Of a DNA stretch of 9,615 bases, positions 1 through 5,515 are shown piece by piece. The stretch is taken from positions 1-9,615 of the forward strand of contig VBCT01000052.1 of NCBI GenBank assembly GCA_005882235.1. Direction: 5' to 3'. The DNA comes from Betaproteobacteria bacterium (GTDB taxonomy: Bacteria; Pseudomonadota; Gammaproteobacteria; Burkholderiales; SG8-39). Within the stretch, counting starts at the first letter, position 1. Every line of letters begins with the position of its first letter. Both the position numbers and the translations under genes were made by a program. Below the pieces are notes generated by a model, which saw only the letters and a program-made list of their open reading frames with translations, did not search any database and was not told where the DNA came from.

Positions 1-187
1 CGGGCGCGGGCGCAGGCCCCATTCCCAGTATGCCGTTCTCGCTGTGCAGGAAAATCTCGCGGTCCTTCGGCAGGTGGTTCCCGACCAGCGTCGGCATGCC
101 GATGCCCAAGTTGACGTATGCCCCTTCGGGGATGTCGTTCGCGATGCGCGCGGCGATCTGCTCGCGCGTGAGTTTCGCGTAGCTCAT
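1..187 (-). CDS. pcaJ: 3-oxoadipate CoA-transferase subunit B (PcaJ-type), N-terminal part only
   Basis: Only the first 62 residues lie in the window; the gene runs off the left edge. It is the beta subunit of a class I CoA-transferase, which with subunit A moves CoA from succinyl-CoA to a 3-oxoacid, in the PcaIJ case 3-oxoadipate, the step before thiolysis in the beta-ketoadipate pathway. Visible family marks are GAYVNLGIGMPTLV at residues 22-35 and HSENGILGMGP at 48-58. The Glu at residue 50 in the SENG motif is the expected catalytic residue that forms the glutamyl-CoA intermediate. The ATG overlaps the TGA of subunit A in an ATGA (184-187), so the two subunits are probably translationally coupled, with an AGAAGG-like ribosome site just inside the end of subunit A. 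The family is certain. The exact acid substrate is inferred from close resemblance to remembered Pseudomonas PcaJ, and other 3-oxoacids remain possible. Confidence 0.88.
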   Translation of the reverse strand, partial: MSYAKLTREQIAARIANDIPEGAYVNLGIGMPTLVGNHLPKDREIFLHSENGILGMGPAPAP

Positions 188-882
188 GCCGCCTTCTCGG
201 CGTCGAGCCGCTGTGGCTTGCGCGGCACCTTCACCACGCGCGTCACGAAAATCCCCGGCGTGACGATGCACTCGGGATCGAGCGCGCCGAGCGCAACGGT
301 CTCGTAGACCTGGGCGATGGTGCACTTCGCCGCGCTCGCCATAGTCGGTCCGAAGTTTCGCGCGCTCTTCCTGTATACGAGATTTCCCCAGCGGTCGCCC
401 TTTTCCGCCTTGACGAGCGCCACATCGCCGCGGAGCGGGTATTCGAGCACCTGGCCCTCGCCGTCGATCACCCGCGTTTCCTTGCCTTTCGCGAGATCGG
501 TGCCGTAACCGGTGGGCGTGTAGAACGCGCCGATTCCGGCGCCCGCGGCGCGCATGCGCTCGGAAAGCGTTCCCTGCGGCACGAGCTCCAACTCGATCTT
601 GCCCGCGCGGTAGAGGCCCTCGAAGACGTAGCCGTCGGCCAGGCGCGGGTACGAGCAGACGATCTTGCGCACACGCCCCGCCTTGAGGAGCGCCGCGACG
701 CCGACTTCGCCGTTGCCGGCGTTATTGTTGACGATGGTCAGGTCTTTCGCTCCTTGCGCGATCAGCGCGTCGATCAGCTCCTCGGGGACGCCGGCCCCGC
801 CGAACCCGCCGACGAGGATCGTCGAGCCGTCGCTCACGTCGGCGAGCGCGGCTTCGACCGAGGAGACGATCTTGTCGATCAT
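184..882 (-). CDS. pcaI: 3-oxoadipate CoA-transferase subunit A (PcaI-type)
   Basis: A complete 232-residue alpha subunit of a class I CoA-transferase, the usual length for PcaI or ScoA. The CoA-binding glycine motif GGFGGAGVPEEL is at residues 25-36. It is followed by PcaI-like blocks: TIVNNNAGNGEVG, KIVCSYPR, YRAGKIELELVPQGTLSER, PTGYGTDLAKGKETR, KGDRWGNLVYRKSARNFGP and ITPGIFV-like TPGIFVTRVV near the C-terminus. These blocks resemble the beta-ketoadipate enzyme more than acetoacetate transferases, so 3-oxoadipate is the favoured substrate. The gene starts 8 bp after the solute receptor and overlaps subunit B by 4 bp, so receptor-pcaI-pcaJ look co-transcribed. The start chosen is the ATG at 882. 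An in-frame TTG at 894, overlapping the receptor stop and better placed behind an AAGGCGGA sequence, is a possible alternative that would add four residues. Confidence 0.9.
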   Translation of the reverse strand: MIDKIVSSVEAALADVSDGSTILVGGFGGAGVPEELIDALIAQGAKDLTIVNNNAGNGEVGVAALLKAGRVRKIVCSYPRLADGYVFEGLYRAGKIELELVPQGTLSERMRAAGAGIGAFYTPTGYGTDLAKGKETRVIDGEGQVLEYPLRGDVALVKAEKGDRWGNLVYRKSARNFGPTMASAAKCTIAQVYETVALGALDPECIVTPGIFVTRVVKVPRKPQRLDAEKAA

Positions 883-890
883 GCCGGTGC

Positions 891-1859
891 TCAATCCGCC
901 TTCGCGCCCGAGTCCTTCACCGCTTTCGCCCACTTCGGGATTTCCTCGCGGATGAAGGCGGCGAACTCCGCCGGGCTGTTGCGTTTGGAGGTCAGGCCGT
1001 TTTGCGAAAGCCTGTCCTTCACCTCGAGCAACTCGACGATGCGGTTGATCTCGCCGTTCAGGCGGTTGACGATCTCTGCGGGCGTGCCCGCAGGCAGGAA
1101 GAACCCGATCCAGGTCAGGTCGTCGAAGTCCTTGAAGCCCTGCTCGTTCACCGTCGGCACCTCGGGCAGTGCGGCCGAGCGCTGCGCGCTCGTCACCGCG
1201 ATGGGGCGGAGCTTCCCCGCCTTGATCTGCGGCACCGCAGGCGGCATGGAGGTGCTCGAGATCTGCGTCTGTCCCGCGACGGCGGCGGTCACGGCCTGTG
1301 CCGGCTGGTAGGGCACGTGGGTGATGTCGACGCCGGTCGCGATCTTGATGCGCTCCATCGAGAGGTGCGTGGTCGTGCCGATGCCCGACGATGCATAGGC
1401 GAGCTTCTCCTTCTTCGCGAGGGCGATCAGCTCCTTGAGGTTGTTCGCCTGCACCGAGGGATGCACCGTGATGATGTTGGGCGTGCTGGGTCCGAGTATG
1501 ACCGGCGCGAAGTCCTTCAGCGGATCGTAGCCCGCGTTGGCGTAGAGGCTGGGGTTCACGGCGTAGGCGACGCTGATCACGAGCACCGTGTGGCCGTCGG
1601 GCGCGGCGCGCTTGACGAACTGTGCGCCGATGTTGCCGCCGGCACCGGGCTTGTTTTCCACCACGACGGACTGCCCGAGAGATTCGCCGAGCTTCTGGGC
1701 GACCAGGCGAGCGACGATGTCGGTGGTACTCCCCGGGCCGAAGGCGACGATGAACTGCACGGGACGCTGCTTCGGCCATTCCTGAGCGAGGGTCGGAAGA
1801 GCGAGCGCGGCGAGCGCCGCAAAAACGAAAACCTTCCTCTTGAACCGCGTGACTTGCAT
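891..1859 (-). CDS. Tripartite tricarboxylate transporter (TTT/Bug family) periplasmic solute receptor
   Basis: A 322-residue periplasmic binding protein of the TctC/Bug family, which captures carboxylated solutes and normally delivers them to a TctA-TctB membrane pair. Residues 1-25 form a Sec signal peptide (basic start RFKRK, then an Ala/Leu-rich core, TLA before the cut at Gln26). Family landmarks are VQFIVAFGPGSTTDIVARLVA, VVVENKPGAGGNIGAQFV, NPSLYANAGYDPLKDFAPV, THLSMERIKIATGVDITHVPYQ, LRPIAVTSAQRSAALPEVPT and GFFLPAGTPAEIVNRLN. The ATG at 1859 is fixed by an AGGAGG seven bases upstream. The gene leads a unit with pcaI and pcaJ, suggesting that its ligand is an acid degraded through them, but Bug receptors are so numerous in Burkholderiales that ligands cannot be read from sequence. 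No TctA or TctB membrane gene is in the window, so it is an orphan receptor here. Confidence 0.92.
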   Translation of the reverse strand: MQVTRFKRKVFVFAALAALALPTLAQEWPKQRPVQFIVAFGPGSTTDIVARLVAQKLGESLGQSVVVENKPGAGGNIGAQFVKRAAPDGHTVLVISVAYAVNPSLYANAGYDPLKDFAPVILGPSTPNIITVHPSVQANNLKELIALAKKEKLAYASSGIGTTTHLSMERIKIATGVDITHVPYQPAQAVTAAVAGQTQISSTSMPPAVPQIKAGKLRPIAVTSAQRSAALPEVPTVNEQGFKDFDDLTWIGFFLPAGTPAEIVNRLNGEINRIVELLEVKDRLSQNGLTSKRNSPAEFAAFIREEIPKWAKAVKDSGAKAD

Positions 1860-1866
1860 TTCAGGT

Positions 1867-1872
1867 CCTCCT
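1867..1872 (-). promoter_or_regulatory. Shine-Dalgarno site of the TTT receptor
   Basis: A perfect AGGAGG on the minus strand lies seven bases ahead of the ATG at 1859. It fixes the receptor start against the much longer open frame that continues upstream, and it places the predicted signal peptide exactly at the N-terminus. Confidence 0.85.
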
Positions 1873-1947
1873 CGGGTCGCGGCAGATTCGCTCCGCGAGA
1901 GCAAGGAGGATATCGCGTTTGCCGGCGAAAAGCAGTACGCGCCCCGC

Positions 1948-1967
1948 GAATTGTCCGGGTAGAATTG
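1948..1967 (+). repeat. Direct repeat GAATTG x2, possible operator half-sites
   Basis: GAATTG occurs at 1948-1953 and again at 1962-1967, 14 bases apart start to start, inside the divergent gap, and the second copy overlaps the candidate -10 box TAGAAT. AT-rich hexamers stand out in this GC-rich sequence. The arrangement could be a regulator binding site, but two short copies can arise by chance. Confidence 0.25.
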
Positions 1968-1991
1968 CAGCTCGAAATCAAGACCGCCAGA

Positions 1992-3716
1992 ATGCCCGCG
2001 AGAAAACGCCCCGAAGAGCTGCGCAGCCACCGCTGGTACGGCGCGGGCGACCGCAAGACCTTCGATCACCGTTCGCGCACCGCGCAGATGGGCTACGACA
2101 AGAGTGATTACGCGGGGAAACCCGTGATCGCCATCATCAACACCTGGAGCGACATCAATCCCTGCCACGCGCACTTCCGCACGCGCGCGGAGGAAGTGAA
2201 GCGCGGCGTGTGGCAGGCGGGCGGATTCCCGGTCGAGATGCCCGCGATCGCTCTCGCCGAGCCGTTCCAGAAACCTTCCACCATGATGTACCGCAACTTC
2301 CTCGCGATGGAAACGGAGGAATTGCTGCGCTCGTATCCGGCCGACGGCTGCGTGCTCATGGGCGGCTGCGACAAGACGACGCCCGCTCTCGTGATGGGCG
2401 CGCTCTCGATGGGGCTGCCGATGATCTACCTGCCCGCGGGGCCGATGCTGCGCGGCAACTGGCACGGGCAGGTGCTCGGCTCGGGCAGCGACTCGCGCAA
2501 GTACTGGGCCGAGCTGCGCGCCGGGACGATCACGGAGAACGACTGGGAGGAGATCGAGGAAGGCATCGCGCGCTCGCCCGGCCACTGCATGACGATGGGA
2601 ACGGCATCGACCATGACCTCGGCCGCCGAAGCTCTCGGCCTCGCGCTTCCCGGCGCGGCGTCGATCCCCGCGGCCGACTCCCACCACGCGAAGATGGCGA
2701 CCGCGACCGGAAAGCGCGCGGTCGAGATGGTGTGGGAAGACGCAACGCCCAAGAATCTCCTCACGCCCTCCTCGTTCGACAACGCCGTGACCTGCGTGCT
2801 CGCCTGCGGCGGCTCCACCAACGCCGCCATCCACTTGATCGCGATGGCGCGGCGCGCGGGCGTTCCGCTCGACCTCGAGCGCTTCGATGCGATCTCGCGC
2901 AAGACTCCCGTGATCGCAAATCTGCGTCCGTCGGGGAAGTACCTGATGGAGGATTTCTACTACGCGGGCGGCCTGCGCGCGCTGCTCGCCTCGATCCGCG
3001 ACCTGCTCGATCTGGACGCGAAGACGGTGAGCGGCAGGACGCTGGGCGAGAACCTAGAAGGCGCGAAGATCTTCAACCCCGAAGTGATCCTGCCGCGCGA
3101 AAAGGCGCTGATTCCCTCGGGCGGGCTCGCCGTGCTGCGCGGCAACCTCGCGCCCGACGGCGCCATCGTCAAGCCGGCTGCCGCGGAGCCCCGCCTCCTG
3201 CAGCACAAGGGCCGCGCGGTCGTCTTCGAGGATTACGAAGACCTGCAGGCGCGCCTCGACGACCCGGCGCTCGAAGTCGACGCGAATTCCGTGATCGTGC
3301 TCCGCAACGCCGGACCGATAGGCGCACCCGGCATGCCGGAGTGGGAGGTGCCCATCCCGAAGAAGCTCCTGCAGCAGGGCGTGCGCGACATGGTGCGGAT
3401 TTCGGACGCGCGAATGAGCGGAACCGCCTACGGCTGCTGCGTGCTGCACGTGGCGCCCGAGTCCTGGGTCGGCGGACCGCTCGCGCTGGTGAAGACGGGC
3501 GACACGATCGAGCTCGACGTGCCGCGCCGCCGCCTGCAGGTCATGATCGACGACGCCGAGATGATGAAGCGCAAGCGCGCGTGGAAAGCTCCGACGCGCA
3601 GGTTCGAGCGCGGCTACGGCGCGCTTTTCTCGCAGCACATACGCCAGGCGAACGAAGGCTGCGATTTCGATTTCCTCGAAGGCACCGCGCCCACGCCGGA
3701 GCCGGAAATCCACTAG
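1992..3716 (+). CDS. IlvD/Edd-family dehydratase, sugar-acid (L-arabinonate-like) type
   Basis: A 574-residue [2Fe-2S] dehydratase expected to remove water from a 2,3-dihydroxy acid to give a 2-keto-3-deoxy acid. It resembles the Rhizobium L-arabinonate dehydratase subgroup (start ELRSHRWYG, then RPSGKYLMEDFYYAGGL-like and LRGNLAPDGAIVKP blocks) rather than biosynthetic IlvD. Cluster ligands appear as Cys58 (NPCH), Cys126 (GGCDKTTP) and Cys199 (SPGHC), one residue off the positions I recall for the rhizobial enzyme. Glu90, Asp127 and Lys128 match the Mg site with its carbamylated lysine, and Ser476 in RISDARMSG is the expected catalytic base. The ATG at 1992 matches the family N-terminus; an in-frame TTG at 1965 is less likely. 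No strong ribosome site is visible. A dioxygenase gene follows after 17 bp. The substrate may be a pentonate, hexonate or other polyhydroxy acid, which sequence alone does not decide. Confidence 0.9.
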   Translation: MPARKRPEELRSHRWYGAGDRKTFDHRSRTAQMGYDKSDYAGKPVIAIINTWSDINPCHAHFRTRAEEVKRGVWQAGGFPVEMPAIALAEPFQKPSTMMYRNFLAMETEELLRSYPADGCVLMGGCDKTTPALVMGALSMGLPMIYLPAGPMLRGNWHGQVLGSGSDSRKYWAELRAGTITENDWEEIEEGIARSPGHCMTMGTASTMTSAAEALGLALPGAASIPAADSHHAKMATATGKRAVEMVWEDATPKNLLTPSSFDNAVTCVLACGGSTNAAIHLIAMARRAGVPLDLERFDAISRKTPVIANLRPSGKYLMEDFYYAGGLRALLASIRDLLDLDAKTVSGRTLGENLEGAKIFNPEVILPREKALIPSGGLAVLRGNLAPDGAIVKPAAAEPRLLQHKGRAVVFEDYEDLQARLDDPALEVDANSVIVLRNAGPIGAPGMPEWEVPIPKKLLQQGVRDMVRISDARMSGTAYGCCVLHVAPESWVGGPLALVKTGDTIELDVPRRRLQVMIDDAEMMKRKRAWKAPTRRFERGYGALFSQHIRQANEGCDFDFLEGTAPTPEPEIH

Positions 3717-3733
3717 CACATCGCGATGAAACC

Positions 3734-4285
3734 ATGACCTCCACGATCCGCCGCCGGCTCCTTGCCGCCGCGGCAGCGCTTCCGGTCTTTCCGGCCTTTG
3801 CTCAAACGCGCCCCCTGACCTGCGGCGACCTCACGTCTTCGCAGACCGAAGGCCCGTTTTTCAAAACCAATACACCGCGCCGCGGTTCGCTGGTGGAACC
3901 GCAGTCCAAGGCCGCGAGACTCCTCGTGACCGGGCAGGTACTCTCGGCGCAGTGCAGACCGGTCGCGAACGCGCTGCTCGATTTCTGGCACGCGGACGAG
4001 GACGGCGAGTACGACACCCTTGGCTTTCGCTATCGCGGCCACCAGTTCACCGACGCTCAAGGGCGCTATCGCCTGCAAACCATCGTTCCCGCGGAATACC
4101 CCGGGCGCACGCGGCACATCCACGTAAAAGTGCAGGCGCCAGGAAAGCGCATTCTCACCACGCAGCTCTACTTCCGGGACGAGCCCGGCAATCGCCGCGA
4201 CGGCCTCTACCGCCCGGACCTGGAGATGCGCATGGTCGGCAAAGGCGCCGGCGAGGGAAGCTTCGACTTCGTCGTCGAGGTCTGA
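3734..4285 (+). CDS. Small exported intradiol ring-cleavage dioxygenase
   Basis: A 183-residue protein of the intradiol dioxygenase fold (protocatechuate 3,4-/catechol 1,2-dioxygenase superfamily), which uses non-haem Fe(III) to open catechols between the two hydroxyls. All four expected iron ligands are present: Tyr93 (DGEYD), Tyr122 (AEYPGR), His128 and His130 (RHIHVKV). It is shorter than cytosolic PcaH or CatA and lacks their N-terminal helical region, as in the small intradiol-like subgroup. Residues 1-23 form a signal peptide with Arg6-Arg7-Arg8, an Ala-rich core and AFA before Gln24. The arginine run followed by Leu-Leu is compatible with Tat export, which would suit a protein that binds iron before transport, but Sec cannot be excluded. 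It follows the dehydratase by 17 bp without a good ribosome site, suggesting coupling. The substrate is unknown. Confidence 0.87.
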   Translation: MTSTIRRRLLAAAAALPVFPAFAQTRPLTCGDLTSSQTEGPFFKTNTPRRGSLVEPQSKAARLLVTGQVLSAQCRPVANALLDFWHADEDGEYDTLGFRYRGHQFTDAQGRYRLQTIVPAEYPGRTRHIHVKVQAPGKRILTTQLYFRDEPGNRRDGLYRPDLEMRMVGKGAGEGSFDFVVEV

Positions 4286-4302
4286 ACCCCGGGGGTGCTA
4301 TA

Positions 4303-5502
4303 TCATTTCCCCGCGACCAGCGGGCAATTGCCCTCGTTCAGCGGGCGGAAAGCCTGATCGGCCGGAATGCTAGCCACGATCTTGAAATAGTCCCAGTCGC
4401 CCTTCGACTCCTCGGGCGATTTCACCTGCAGGAGATACATCGGGTGGATTTTGCGGCCGTCCTCGCGGATCCTTCCTTTGCCGAACAGCGGATCGTCGGT
4501 AGTCGTCGCTTTCATCGCGGCCACCACGGCTTTCCCGTCGCCCGCGCCGCCCGCCTTGTCGACCGCCTTCAGGAAATGCAGCACCGACGAGTAGACTCCC
4601 GCCTGCATGTCGTTCGGCATCGCGCCGTTGTGCGCGCGCTTGCGGAAGCGCTGCGACCACGCGCGCGTGCTCTCGTTCATGTCCCAGTAGAACGGGTTCA
4701 CGGTGAGCGCCCCCTGCGAAGCCCTGAGCCCCAGCGCGGGCACGTTGTTGATGCCGAAGATCAGCGACACGATGCTTTGCCTGGCCGGCAGCCCGAACTC
4801 CGCCGCCTGCTTCATCGAATTGGTGGTGTCGCCGCCTGCGACCGCCAGCGCGACCACTTGGGCTCCCGAAGATTGCGCGGCCAGCAGGAAGGACGAAAAA
4901 TCGGGCGTCGCGATCGGCGTTCGCACGCCGCCCAGGACCTTGCCTCCGTCCTTCACCAGCTGATCGGTCGCCTGCCTCTCCAGGTCGTGGCCGAAGGCAT
5001 AGTCGGCGGTGATGAAGAACCAGGTCTTGCCGCCGCGCTGAACCACGGCCCTGGCGAGCGAATGCCCGTACGACCAGGTGTGGTAGGTCCAGTGCACGGT
5101 GTTGGGCGAGCACCTCGATCCGGTGAGCTCCGCGCTTCCCGCGCCCGAGCCGATCAGCACCTTGTTCTTCTGCCGCACGATCTCGTTCACCGCGAGCGCG
5201 ACGGCCGAGTTCGGAACATCCACGATGAGATCGACGCCGTCCTGATCGAGCCACTTGCGCGCCACGACCGAGCCGACGTCGGGCTTGTTCTGGTGGTCCG
5301 CGAAAACCACCTCGATCCTGCGTCCCGCGGCTTTGCCTCCGTAGTCTTCGACCGCCATCTGCGCGGCGAGCACCGAGCCTTTGCCCTGGAAGTCCGCGTA
5401 CACGCTCGACTGGTCGTTCAAGACGCCGATACGGAGCGGCTGCTCCTGCCCGGCGACGGCGCCAGCCAAAGCAAGCGATGCAAGAAAAACGGCTCGGGTC
5501 AT
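4303..5502 (-). CDS. ABC transporter substrate-binding protein, LivK-like (type 1 periplasmic fold)
   Basis: A 399-residue periplasmic binding protein of the branched-chain amino acid/aromatic acid ABC family (Peripla_BP_6-like). A signal peptide covers about residues 1-18 (TRAVFLASLALAGAVAG). The mature start LRIGVLNDQSSVYADFQGKG, then AVEDYGG, IEVVFADHQNKPDVG, DVPNSAVALAV and WFFITADYAFGHDLE, are standard blocks of the fold. Proteins of this branch often bind aromatic or hydroxycinnamic acids when encoded beside aromatic degradation genes, and this one follows a feruloyl-CoA synthase-type ligase by 12 bp. That makes a hydroxycinnamate or related aromatic acid the likeliest ligand (inference). 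The gene ends only 17 bp from the convergent dioxygenase, so no permease (LivH/LivM) or ATPase (LivG/LivF) can belong to the same unit downstream. Confidence 0.92.
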   Translation of the reverse strand: MTRAVFLASLALAGAVAGQEQPLRIGVLNDQSSVYADFQGKGSVLAAQMAVEDYGGKAAGRRIEVVFADHQNKPDVGSVVARKWLDQDGVDLIVDVPNSAVALAVNEIVRQKNKVLIGSGAGSAELTGSRCSPNTVHWTYHTWSYGHSLARAVVQRGGKTWFFITADYAFGHDLERQATDQLVKDGGKVLGGVRTPIATPDFSSFLLAAQSSGAQVVALAVAGGDTTNSMKQAAEFGLPARQSIVSLIFGINNVPALGLRASQGALTVNPFYWDMNESTRAWSQRFRKRAHNGAMPNDMQAGVYSSVLHFLKAVDKAGGAGDGKAVVAAMKATTTDDPLFGKGRIREDGRKIHPMYLLQVKSPEESKGDWDYFKIVASIPADQAFRPLNEGNCPLVAGK

Positions 5503-5509
5503 GGATAGA

Positions 5510-5515
5510 CTCCTC
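5510..5515 (-). promoter_or_regulatory. Shine-Dalgarno site of the LivK-like protein, overlapping the ligase stop codon
   Basis: GAGGAG on the minus strand lies seven bases ahead of the ATG at 5502, and its first base is the last base of the ligase TAG stop (5517-5515). This supports the chosen start and suggests that a ribosome finishing the ligase can re-initiate on the binding protein. Confidence 0.75.

Larger units (their letters stand above)
1860..1991. promoter_or_regulatory. Divergent intergenic region between the TTT receptor and the dehydratase
   Basis: These 132 bp separate two divergently read units and must hold the promoters of both if neither is internal to a longer transcript. 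On the plus strand, TAGAAT at 1960-1965 resembles a -10 box and would give a leader of about 20 bases to the dehydratase ATG at 1992, but no convincing -35 box sits 16-18 bp upstream. On the minus strand no good sigma-70 pair was seen. The dehydratase has no clear Shine-Dalgarno sequence. The existence of promoters is inferred from gene orientation, and exact sites are not established. Confidence 0.5.

Noticed and set aside
1965..1967. TTG start nine codons upstream for the dehydratase
   Set aside because: The ATG at 1992 gives an N-terminus matching the arabinonate-dehydratase family, and the TTG has no better ribosome site.
891..2834. Very long minus-strand open frame reaching 647 codons upstream of the receptor
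   Set aside because: Only the part from the ATG at 1859 has a signal peptide, a Shine-Dalgarno site and family similarity. The rest is antisense to the dehydratase and reads as a GC-rich shadow frame.
2210..3733. Plus-strand open frame upstream of the dioxygenase, overlapping the dehydratase
   Set aside because: Arg/Ala-rich low-complexity translation in the wrong frame of a well-supported gene. The true dioxygenase start at 3734 gives a proper signal peptide.
4287..4295. CCCCGGGGG as a bidirectional terminator
   Set aside because: The palindrome has no loop and no following T-run. Pairing GGGG at 4291 with CCCC near 4309 gives only four pairs around a 13-base loop.
3952..5508. 518-codon plus-strand open frame across the LivK-like gene
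   Set aside because: It is antisense to a clear substrate-binding protein and has the Arg/His-rich composition of shadow frames in GC-rich DNA, with no recognisable domain.
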